A DNA stretch of 64,000 nt from Bolinopsis microptera (taxonomy: Eukaryota; Ctenophora; Tentaculata; Lobata; Bolinopsidae), in NCBI RefSeq assembly GCF_026151205.1, contig NC_087078.1, positions 10,550,175-10,614,174 of the forward strand, given 5' to 3'. Position 1 is the stretch's first letter, and each line of letters begins with the position of its first letter. A program made the translations under genes and the position numbers. Of the stretch, positions 31,033 through 40,925 are shown one piece after another. The notes under the pieces were generated by a model. The model had not been told where the DNA came from. It did no database searches and saw only the letters and a list, made by a program, of their open reading frames with translations.

Positions 31033-32124
31033 CCTGTTTTACGACAGATTGTCGGGACATATACAGATATACATACAGATATACATATATATTCAGGGAT
31101 AGACGCTTTGCCAGTCAATTGTAGCCTGTATTTAAGTGTCCATAGATTCAAAAGTATAAAAGATACAGCCATTTCCGACCACAGGTCTTGCAAATAATTG
31201 TTTACACTTTAGTTTACATTGTATAAAAAATTTATTTGACGTCATAAACACCCCTTGATGACGTCATCAAGTTAACCGTTTTTAAAACTTGATTTTTGAC
31301 AAAGTAATAACTTTTAAAATTAATTTTAACCCATTAAGGAGTAATTTTATTCAAAATCTGAGAAAATTTTCATCTCAGATAATTGTTCAAGCATTCTGAA
31401 AATCTACCGGAAAGTTTTTCTAGCTTGCTCCTTCATAAAGATATTTGTCATTGAAGTTTGTGCTTTTTTGAAGAGTTATTTTATAAAAACGTCAATTTTG
31501 CGATTTAGTATTCTTTGGTGTTGGGCCATGCCTTGGGTTGTGGAGCTCAGTTCTGCTTCCTGTAGGTATAAATTGTGCATTAGGCTAGTTTTAAAGTTGA
31601 AAATCAAAAAGTTGCACACGTGGGGACACGCCCAAATTGATAGAAAATTGCTAAAATCACTGAAAATTGCTGTTTTCGTCATTTTCTGTCAACTTTAGAG
31701 TGCCGTTGTGATTACAGTTCTTCTTGAAATACTTTCAAACTTTGCATGCTTATCAAGCTATATATAAAACAATTACATGCAAAAATTTACGGCGATTCAA
31801 TATTGGATGCGCATGCAACGTCCGCTCAAAGTTTGCACGTGCGAAAGGTGAGAATTTTGCTCATTCGTGATTTCCAACAAATTCTGCTTTGCCACGACAG
31901 TTTAATGTCATTATATATGAATTTAATGTCAACTTGAATGAGTATTAAGTGGTATATTCAGTCAGTGATCGACCGATATGCTTACCTAAACACAAGGAAA
32001 TGTTTTTAAAGGAAAAATTTCGAAATCGTTGAAACTTCCTCCTTATTATAATGAAGATACCAGTTTATATTTCGACTTTATAAAGTACCCTGACATTATA
32101 ATCAAAAAGAGATGATATTTTACC

Positions 32125-32615
32125 AAAACCCATAATCATGGGTAGAGTGGACCGCTGCCAGTGTCTCTCTTTCCCAAACAAAAGGAAATGATATTAATTT
32201 GATTGACCGTTCTCAAATGCAAAATGATACCGAGAATGAAATCGGTCGCTCGCTTTTCCCATTCATTTACAATTGTAATAGATTAAGAAGAACTACCCAA
32301 AGGCAGCTGTACTCGGCAATAAAGATTCAATAAACTTCAGCTAATGCAATAAGTGATAACTACCACCCTTACCCCGAAATACTAGGTATCGACCCGAACG
32401 CAACCCAAAGAGATTTTTACAGCATCTGATTGACATGTAATCAATCGAAAATTATTACAATTCGTAAGCCGTGAATGAATGGGAAAAGCGAGCGACCGAT
32501 TTCATTCTCGGTATCATTTTGCATTTGAGAACGGTCAATCAAATTAATATCATTTCCTTTTGTTTGGGAAAGAGAGACACTGGCAGCGGTCCACTCTACC
32601 CATGATTATGGGTTT
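32125..32615. repeat. Large hairpin near the 3' end of copy B
   Basis: Arms match those at 16871-17232; the loop (about 32280-32460) is longer and includes CAGCTGTACTCGGCAATA, shared with 5510-5530. Confidence 0.8.
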
Positions 32616-32805
32616 TGGTAAAATATTATTATACGATTATATAATTATATAGCATGCAGGGCAAGGCTTCTCAAGCTTCTTTCTTAATACTATTTGATAG
32701 TCTTTATAAAGCAAATATGATTATTTAATAATGCACGTATGGCCTTATCTTATGCGTATCATGCTCTAGGTCGCTGACATTATTACACTCAATAGAAACT
32801 CTATA

Positions 32806-33759
32806 CTAAAAGAATGCAGCCATCAGAAGAGCAGTTACAATCACTGAACTGCAAGAGAGCAGGGTAGTTCCACTGTAAGAACCATCATGACTGTCGTCAC
32901 CACTGTCGTCATTATTTTCTGAAAACAGACCTTTAACTTTAAGCATTTCTGTTTGTACAATTATATGACTAAAAGTATTTATTTAGAAGAGATTAAACCA
33001 AGTTCATTATGTCAAATTTAGAGCGAACTTCTTTAAGTTTAACAATGAAATTAAATTTCTTATTTCATGAAATATGACACATTTGGTGAATACTCAACAG
33101 CGCCTTTTACAAATATCCATGCTTACCTGGTTCTGCAACAAATTTTCCAGGAATCGGGACAATTCTGTATCCATCAAATTTATCATTCACATCCCCATTA
33201 TTTTTTTGAAAGAAGGATACACTTTTTAATTCTGCATCCCAATATGGTTTCCTTGATTGTTCTGTCCCGTCTTGAAGCTCATTCCTAGTTTCACAATCAA
33301 ATACACCGTCACCAGGATACCCATCTCTCAAAAATCTTCTCCATTATAAAGAACGTTCATCTTTCCATTGTCCTTCCACACTGTCCAAATCGACTCTCCA
33401 CCAGAAAAGACAAACCCCTCTGGCATTGGAAGCCTTTTCCCTGAGGGAGAGAAGGTGTCATCGATGCACGGCGTTATACCCCAATTTGGAGATTCGTCAG
33501 CAATATCTCCCGCACTTGAAAGACCAAATCCAAGCTTCACTTCGTCATCGTTTCCGCGGAGATTTATGAGGTACCCCGTATACGGCCTTAAGGCGATACT
33601 CCCCCCTTTTACTTTTAATTCCACTGCTTGTGTAGCCTCATCGAATGGTATTTCAATGGCATTTTCTAATGGTACTTCGTTGATCCACGGTATTTCCTCA
33701 TCGGCTGTTGTTGTACCCAGTATTGCAGCTACTACTAATGCAGTTAGCAAGACCATCAT
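32806..33759 (-). CDS. Secreted, probably GPI-anchored protein of unknown family (frameshifted)
   Basis: Exon 1 (33127-33759) starts with two ATGs and encodes MMVLLTALVVAAILGTTTAD, a clear signal peptide, then about 190 residues with VELKVKGGSIALRPYTGYLI, FSGGESIWTVWKDNGKMNV and KFDGYRIVPIPGKF. It ends at a GTAAGC donor. A CTGTTTTCAG acceptor opens exon 2 (32806-32918): an acidic NNDDSGDDSHDG linker, a small-residue site and a hydrophobic end (VIVTALLMAAFF, stop). That is the layout of a GPI-attachment signal. I do not recognise the domain; a distant likeness to farnesoic-acid-methyltransferase-type lectin-like folds is speculative. The T-run at 33330-33334 (minus strand) lacks one base, so the first frame ends at 33328 while the second continues unbroken to the donor. 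Confidence 0.65.
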
Positions 33760-33816
33760 CTTTGTTTCTACTTCACTTCGTTGGAATACTCCTACTAAAG
33801 TCAGGTAAAGTTAATA

Positions 33817-33996
33817 AGAAATTAGAAATTAGAAATTAGAAATTAGAAATTAGAAATTAGAAATTAGAAATTAGAAATTAGAAATTAGAAATTAGAAATT
33901 AGAAATTAGAAATTAGAAATTAGAAATTAGAAATCAGAAATTAGAAATTAGAAATTAGAAATTAGAAATTAGAAATCAGAAATTAGAAATTAGAAA
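33817..33996. repeat. (AGAAATT)n microsatellite
   Basis: About 25 tandem 7-bp units with only two T-to-C variants. It lies just upstream of the secreted-protein gene at 32806-33759. Confidence 0.95.
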
Positions 33997-35496
33997 GATC
34001 ATTACAAAATTACATGTGTCAGATCCCAATCAGTTATATGAAAGTTATATAACCAAACAAAAAAACATAATATTGTAGATAAATAAATAAATGGTTTAAA
34101 GAAGTAGACAGACAAACTCGGTCTTATCCTTAATGATTAGTTTGTGCAATGTGCAAGGGTTAAAATAATAACAATAATTATCTTGCAATATGAATAGAGT
34201 GGAAAATGAACATATATGCAACAATAAAAATGCAAATTCAATAAACGAATTATTCATTATAATTGTTAGGCTGCAGGCTTGGCTACTCTGTACTCATAGA
34301 ATAATCCATAACCTTCTGGAATATTCTGAAATATTTATCTGTTAGGTAAGTTTTCCGTCTATTTTATTAAGTCATGAATCAGAATAGAAGGATTAGTGAT
34401 TACCGAGGTCTCATACCTAATCGGACCTTATTTGGACGGACATTAATTGAACGCTGGAGGCCTTAACGTTCATTTTAATGTCAGTTCAAATAAAGTCCGT
34501 TCATTTAAGGTCCGTCCAAATTAAAGTCTGTTGAATTTTTTCAAAAATTCGAACTTTTTGTCCAGAATATGACAACTATGAGAACTTTATTGTGCCGTAA
34601 GTTAACGACAGAAAGGTTCTCCTTAGTCTGCCGGAGGCACAGAAAACTCTGCTAGTATAATATATGATGTTTTCAAGGGGCAATTTGCGGAAAAAGTCAA
34701 CAAAATTATGGCACTCAACAACATAGTTCACGAGCTAGTCCCCGCCAACATTACAAACTTGTTCCAGCCTCTAAATATATTACGGTAAAGCGTGTTGCCA
34801 AGGACATTGTCCGACGTTGTTACAGTTCATATTACTCAGGGGAGGTAATGAAACAGACAGCAGTGCTAGGAAAGCTCCATGCCTGTATTAATTTGCACGC
34901 AGTAATCGATACGCGTATTAAAGTAAAAATAAACTCTGTAATTCGCTTCCTAATATCACCCTGGCTAGTGAGTAAAGTACCCTCGACCTCGTACACCATA
35001 CCATTTCAGTAATGATAAAAATATGTTATCAATAACAATACTCCTCTTCACCCGGTCATGTAATTGTGTTGTGATTAGATTCCTCGACCTCGCACATTAT
35101 AAGACCTCGTACTGATATGTATTTCACTCTAACTGGCAGAAAGACCGGAAAGGTGTTATAGCAAAACTTTAAGAATACTTTAAGACTGTCACTCATAGTT
35201 TATTCTCAGAATTGTTAAAAAATTCACCCACTGAAATACCTAAGTTCCCAAAAATTTGTGTGCCATTATATTGAGCACAATTTATTTGAGCCCGAAAAAT
35301 TTGGGCAGAAAATTTGAACTCATTTGGGCGACCGAAAATTTGGGCACAAATTCTTCGAAAAATGAACGATTTTCTATTAAAATTTCAGTTAGATATTTGC
35401 CTTAGTTCATTATTATTCCTTATTATTCCGGTCATTTTGCTTTCAATTTTAAGCATGTAGGTGGTAGTCTGAGTTGTTTCACATTATGAAAACATA
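33997..35496. other. AT-rich spacer, no gene found
   Basis: Around 34410-34530 there is a loose inverted arrangement of GGACCTTATTTGGACGGAC and GTCCGTTCATTTAAGGTCCG words. Elsewhere no coding sequence or known repeat is visible. Confidence 0.4.
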
Positions 35497-35718
35497 GTGT
35501 GTCAGCTCAATGGAGGAGTTTCATCCGACAATGTGAAAATTGATACCCGCTTGACAGTGATCCGTGAAGTACACGCTCGCGGTTGGATCAACGAACTTTT
35601 TGTATATTTAAAAGGGAGGCCAGATGACATAAGGAAAGGCTTTGAGAAGTCGGGTATAACTGATGCTTGTAGATCAGACTTAACGGTGGATGATAATCCA
35701 TTTGCAGATCTTGTTTAA
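35497..35718 (+). pseudogene. C-terminal fragment of a pogo/Tigger-like DDE transposase
   Basis: Open frame giving KIDTRLTVIREVHARGWINE, LYLKGRP-type residues (VYLKGRPDDIRKGFEKSGIT) and a DNPFADLV end. The order basic LxVxRxxHAxW, then yLk...ikkGfekaGI, then PF is the characteristic tail of DDE_1 (pogo/jerky) transposases. The catalytic triad part is absent, so this is a remnant. No terminal repeats were identified. Confidence 0.55.
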
Positions 35719-36037
35719 ATCTCTAGCTATCCGTACCTCTAGCCATTTGTTTTATTAATATTAGTAGCTGTTAGCTATTCCAGTTATTTCTATTCATTTA
35801 AAATATAAGCCTTTTTACTTGGTCAAGCCATGAATGACAGATTAAAAAACTAAAATTTCAAATATTATTTCACTCTTCATATATGAAGAAAAAGCCATCT
35901 TTCTATAGATTTCAGGGCCACATGCCAAATGCCAAAAGTTTGGTTAGCAAAAAATTTAGCAGACGGAAAAGATTTATGCAATTAATTTGGTCTGCAAAAA
36001 ATTTGGTCGAGAGGCCCGCTCAAATTTTTTGTCGCCC
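35719..36037. other. Spacer before the outer foldback element
   Basis: AT-rich, no gene. The last bases lead into the AAATTTTT target duplication at 36038-36045. Confidence 0.4.
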
Positions 36038-36045
36038 AAATTTTT

Positions 36046-36408
36046 GGCACTATCCGTCGCGGAGTCGAGTCCGCGGCGGAGCCGCCGGACTCCGAGCGGA
36101 CTCCGGCGGAGCCGCCGGACTCCGAGCGGACTCCGGCGGTGCTCCGCCAAAATGTATTTACAGTGGACTCAAGTACATTTTGGCGGACTCCGAGCGGAGC
36201 CGAGCGGACTCCGAGCGGACTTTAAAGTCCGCCGCGGACTCCGAGCGGCTCCGCGGCGGCTCGGTGGAGTGTCCGCCGCGGACTAAGCCACTAGGCGGAC
36301 TCCGGTCCGCCGCGGACTCCGGCGGAGTGCTTGGCGGACTCCGCCGGACCTCTCCGCCAGACTTGAATCCGGCGGAGTCCGGCGGAGCTCGGACTCCGCT
36401 CGGACTCC
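36046..36408. repeat. GC-rich palindromic end block (left arm, copy 2)
   Basis: TCCG/CGGA palindromic words as in copy 1, cut off at CTCCGCTCGGACTCC (36394-36408). The same 15 bases reappear at 46689-46703 where the block resumes. Confidence 0.8.
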
Positions 36409-36721
36409 CAGCTCAAGCTGTTCATAGGAATAAGATTATCGTGCGATATCTGCGCTGTGGCCAAATTATATACCATCCGATAGGAAAAACGCCAAATCGG
36501 ATGTCGCAAGAAAAGCGAAACCTAGCGCAGGTTCCTATAAAAAGTTATGACTAAATAACTGGTTAAAATAAATATTTACACCGCGCAGCAAATAAAACAA
36601 ACGAATATCAAAATAACATGCGCGTCGCTATTATGTATCGCTAGGCGTTACTATGGTTATGGCGTTACTATGGTTATGACGTCAAAAATGACTATATTTG
36701 GAAATGAGGGGAAGGCTCCTT

Positions 36722-36962
36722 TCTCGCAACGGCGAGGTAGCGCAGTTGGTTAGAACACCAGCTTTGCAACCGCGAGGTTGCGAGTTCGAATCCCAATGTC
36801 TGCCTGGTTGTGGGGTGAGCGTCGTTGACGTTCAGCTAAGGATCCTGAGTGGTCTATGCAGCCCCCCGGTATACTCAGCCGAATACTCGGGAAATCGGGT
36901 GTGAGGGTTAAATGAGGAGCTGCACATTGCAGCAGTCTCGGGCGAAGTAAGTATGGTACACA
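36722..36962 (+). repeat. tRNA-derived SINE
   Basis: The head at 36731-36804 has a RNA polymerase III A box (TAGCGCAGTTGGTTAGAAC) and B box (GAGTTCGAATCCC) at tRNA spacing and an Ala-like TGC in the anticodon position. The non-tRNA body (GGGTGAGCGTCGTTGACGTT ... GGAGCTGCACATTGCAGCAG) is typical of a SINE rather than a tRNA gene, because the acceptor stem is poorly paired and no terminator follows the tRNA part. The 3' limit is approximate. Confidence 0.8.
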
Positions 36963-38468
36963 CTACTTTAAGTTTAACAGTCACTGGCCAAAATAAATCC
37001 TTTGGCTTCCTTGTTCCTGCAATTGGCTGGTTGCACGTGTGTAACAATGTAGCTGTTGGAATACTTCGAAGTAATATGTATAAGTGTCTTGATACAAAAT
37101 TACTGTCATGTACTATATCATATATACTGTAGTCGATCAACTTAACCGACTATACCATATCAATTATCGTATGATTATTTGTACCATTAGTTCTGATTAC
37201 CAATTCGCACTTGCAACTTGCTGGCCCAAAACTTATTCCTTGCCAAACTTTTATTTTTTCGTATTGTTTGACATACAAATGGCCATATAATAAGAATCAT
37301 TTGATTCAGCCAGTGTCATTGATAATGGTATGTTTTATCTCTCTTTTCGTGAGATTATTGTTGAACTTGATCTCGTGGTACATGTCTTCACATACAACCA
37401 TTATACCTACGGGGGCGTTTGCATGGTTTCAGCAAGCTCTTGGCTATTTTACCAACCAGTACAATTCACAGACCAGCGCAATAAATTGTTTTAGACTATA
37501 ATTAGAGTACTGCTCAAAGGTTACTATGAGTATGACATGCGATTATCAGTTCTAGTTCTACAAAATGTCTATTAATTAATAGTTAGATTGATAAAGTTCT
37601 TTAGATTTATTGAATAATCTCGGTCAAATTGAGTGGGTTCCTTGTTACAGCAAGACAAGAATTCAAACACATTTTATTCTATCAATAATTCATTTCAGTC
37701 ATATTCAAGATTACAGTCGAAACATCCCATGAAATGCTTACTCTAAAATCTTTAAGTAAACGGTTGTCAACATTGCAGTTCGTCTCCTGGCCATGTTTTA
37801 GAAACCTTGCAGTCATTCGATCTGCAGACACAGCTTGGCAGCGAATCCGTCGCTGTACGAAGATTCATCTGCAAGTGCAGGCCCAAAATTGTTGAATGCA
37901 ATGCCCTAGCCTATAATATCTGAATTACACCATCTTAAATCAAAACTCGTCCAGTTCATGCTCTCTCTCTTCCTGATAACCTGTAACCACCCATCAGGGG
38001 CTACTCTTCTCAATTTAAACTGGCTGCTTTGCTAGAGGAATGACAGAGATCTCCTCTCCGTGGTCTGGGTGGTCACACGATGCACCAATTACGAAAGCGA
38101 TGTCAGCTATTTTAAATAACCTAACAGTTAAGACTCGGTTTTGATATTAAAACTGTTCGTGTTACAGGGTTATGGATATACAAATATTGTGTCAATGAAG
38201 ATCACAAATAAAAGGTACAAAATACTTTCGGATGATGCAGATAAAATGGAATCATTACAGACCTGGCTGACTATCTAATTCTCTATTGTGTTCACAGTAG
38301 TTCAAGCCTAACATAATTGAAGATTCTAATAATTTAAGCATTGATCGTTGAAACACAGTTCAACAATGATCAAATAACCTAGCAGTAAGGTTGAAATATA
38401 GTACAATCGAAAGTATAACTAAATACCAATATCATAAAACCGTTAATATCAATAATCAAATGTCGAAT
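36963..38468. other. Non-coding AT-rich stretch
   Basis: Open stretches at 37108-37501 lack recognisable domains. No RNA gene or repeat structure stands out. Confidence 0.4.
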
Positions 38469-39405
38469 TCATAGTGCAGCAAAAACAGCAGAGAGATAAT
38501 CAATGACTTCGTACTCCTGGTTATTGTAGGCTTGCATGAAGGATTCCAGAAGGGAGTCGTACCTTATCCACTTGGCAGCTCTCTGGGGTGGAGGTCTTCT
38601 CATCAGCCTATCCGTGATCTTCTGGTCTGTTAGTCCTTGCTCTAGTTTGAGGGCTTCAAGGAATTTCCAGATGGTAGGATTTGAACACTGGACGAGGCTG
38701 CGGAAACCATTATGTCATCCTTCTGCAAGGTTCAAAGAGCGTGGGAGACCAGTTAGACAGCAATCGTACTGGTTCCAGGACAGGTGATCGAAGCGAGCAG
38801 GTCTGTTTGGTGTTCCCATCCACGTGGACTCAAAGTATAATGTAAAGACATCCATATCTGCGGAGAGGATAGGTCTAACTCTAAGGGTCTGCCATGCGTA
38901 GTGGACGTCACCAGGAGGGATGAAAGGTAGAGCTCCGATCCGTTGGAAGGATCCAACCACCTGATACTCCGGAACAAGGTCGGAGCGAGCGAAGTTCCTC
39001 CATAGAGCCTGTTTGAAGTGGAAGTAGCAGCCACGTAGAGTAGTCCCGGGCCAGACAGCAGTGACACTGTTCCGTAGCCCAGCTTCATAATCGCAAAGGG
39101 CGGTGTCTGGATGGAAAGGTCCAAAGCGATCCAGTTCTTCTAGTAGGTTTGTGTAGTGTTCTTGCCGCTTTCCAGGGAGAAGACCAAACGCCAGAGGAAG
39201 TCTGTAATTGTCTGGGGTGATTCCATGTACTGTCAGGAGTTGGGTGAATAGATTGGGTGCCACCTTTTTTTGTTTTGTGTTGCTGCGCTGAGAGGTGTTT
39301 ATGTTGGTCGGCAGCTTTCTGCTTCAATTCTGCTCTGAACTCTGCTTTCTTAGCTAGAATTTCTTTAGCTAGGCAAATTTTGTCTTTCGCACGTACGTCT
39401 CCTGA
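38469..39405 (-). pseudogene. MULE transposase, catalytic and C-terminal part
   Basis: The exon begins after an acceptor-like TTTTCCTCAG near 39402 with KAEFRAELKQKAADQHKHLS. After a deletion it continues NLFTQLLTVHGITPDNYRLP, FGLLPGKRQEHY, HPDTALCDYEAGLRNSV and GCYFHFKQALWRNF, which form the DDE core of the MULE transposase domain (second Asp in the CDYE string). It then runs through a SWNQYDC/LNLAEG segment and, after an in-frame TGA at 38715-38717 where LAEGW usually has Trp, to KFLEALKLEQGLTDQKITDR and a stop at 38469-38471. These transposases normally carry an N-terminal FLYWCH zinc finger, which is missing here. Inactive copy. Confidence 0.8.
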
Positions 39406-40426
39406 GGAAAATAATTATTATTAATAGTCAAACATGAATCATAACACATAGAGGGGGGTTTGGTCGTTGATTACGTTATCAACATTTTCTTTTTTACCCT
39501 CTAGAATAATAACAATTTGACAATATTTTAATTCAAATTCCACTCTGATAGTGATAAAATTTAGAAATTGATCGAATATCCGGCTATAATACAGCAGGGT
39601 GTCATAATTATTGGCGTGTAGACAATTTTGCGTAAAATTTTAGCCCACCCAAGCTTTTAGAAACGATCATTACTTGACTTCTGAGTGTCAAGTAATGATC
39701 CTATGGAGTCTTGATCATTCAAGAAATAATCCTTCATACTACAGTTTAGTCTAAAAATGAAGTCCGAAAGAAGTTAAATTTTGTCGATAATCACGACGAA
39801 AGAGAAAAATTTGGATTACTGGACTTAAAGCCTTCGGCTGCTTACCCTAAATTCCGGGATGAGTCCGCCTGACTATATTTTATTGCGTCAGTTAGAGGAG
39901 AAAGAGAGCTTTTATGAAATCTATAGTTTTCTATATGTTTCGCTATCGCCTGAAGAGCTGTGCACTTTAGTCTAAAGAATAATTTCAGAAAAAATTCACC
40001 GAAAAAAAATTGCACATAAAATCTCTTACTTCTTCGTAAATCTAACCAAGTATGGAATCGACCCTTTAAATAACGGCCTAAATTATGGGTTTTGAGGTAC
40101 ATCAACACAAAATTCTGAAATCAAGAAAAAGTTCAGACGATTATCTACAGACCAGTTTTTGAATTTTGAAATTAGGATATTCAGAAGTAAAGTTATGACC
40201 CGGCGAAAAATATTGATTTCATCATAAAATACACATAAAATTTCAAACACGCCAATAATTCTGACACCCTGCAGTAGTAAGTAGTTAAGAAGTTGCTTGG
40301 CCGGATATCATAACAATGATTTCGGCTCATCATCATAGCATGATCAGGGTAGCATGAAACGTAGAAAAAGTGTTTTCTAGGAAAATAGTCAAGGGGGGGG
40401 CCGGGGGGGGGGGGATCAGGACATGA
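39406..40426. other. Spacer between MULE fragments
   Basis: Holds a perfect 14-bp-stem hairpin (GATCATTACTTGAC and inverse, 39665-39700) and G tracts at about 40391-40413. An open minus-strand stretch at 39842-40108 has no recognisable family. Confidence 0.5.
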
Positions 40427-40925
40427 TTACGTACTTTTGCTGTCAGGAGGGCCGGGGGGGTTGGGTCTTGATAACGGTTGATTACGGAAGGGGGGAGGCT
40501 GTCTATTCAACTGTAGTTGTTCGTCCTTCTGCACCAGCAGCTGGTCCTGCAGCCTGATCACCTTTCCTTGTCTGCTAGCGCTTCCTCTCTCAGTGAAGTC
40601 AGGCAAGTAGCTGGTAGGACGAAGTCTGTGAGGTAGGTGCTTCAGAGTGGTTTGCAGATCCGGACTTATCTGCTCGTGATCTTTGGACAATTCTCGTGAG
40701 GGACTCTTGGTAGTTCCACGTTGATTTCGGGTGGGTATGTAGATAGGGCTTCGGTGAAGAGGTTTTGTGTTGCTGAGAGGTGATGGTTGGCAGCTTTCTG
40801 CTTTAATTCTGCTCTGAACTCTGCTTTCTCAGCTAGAATTGTGTACCGACAGTACACAATTCTAGCTGACTTCGTACTTCGCTGACTTCGTACTTCGCAC
40901 GTTTCCTGAGGTAAATAATGGATAG
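40427..40925 (-). pseudogene. MULE transposase, N-terminal linker fragment
   Basis: Shares KAEFRAELKQKAANHHLSAT with the fragment at 39330-39280 and continues NLFTEALSTYPPEINVELPR, then after a frame change KDHEQISPDLQTTLKHLPHR. This is the segment between the FLYWCH finger and the DDE core in this MULE family. An acceptor-like TTTACCTCAG lies near 40918. A perfect 16-bp-stem hairpin (40831-40867) interrupts the start. Probably a second copy or a rearranged half of the element at 38469-39405. Confidence 0.6.

Larger units (their letters stand above)
30046..32623 (+). mobile_element. 2-kb nested element, copy B
   Basis: Starts TCACAGTGCTGGCAAGCA like copy A (15270) and runs through the same order: CCCCCTTTACTATTATA minisatellite (30092-30168), GC hairpin (30212-30255), long AT-rich body, large 3' hairpin and a GGTTTTGGTAAAA end. 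It carries an extra insertion at 30584-31032 and a longer hairpin loop. In the same orientation as copy A. Confidence 0.65.

Noticed and set aside
36731-36804. Functional tRNA-Ala gene
   Set aside because: The acceptor stem pairs poorly, there is no T-run terminator right after it and a SINE-like body follows, so it is a SINE head.
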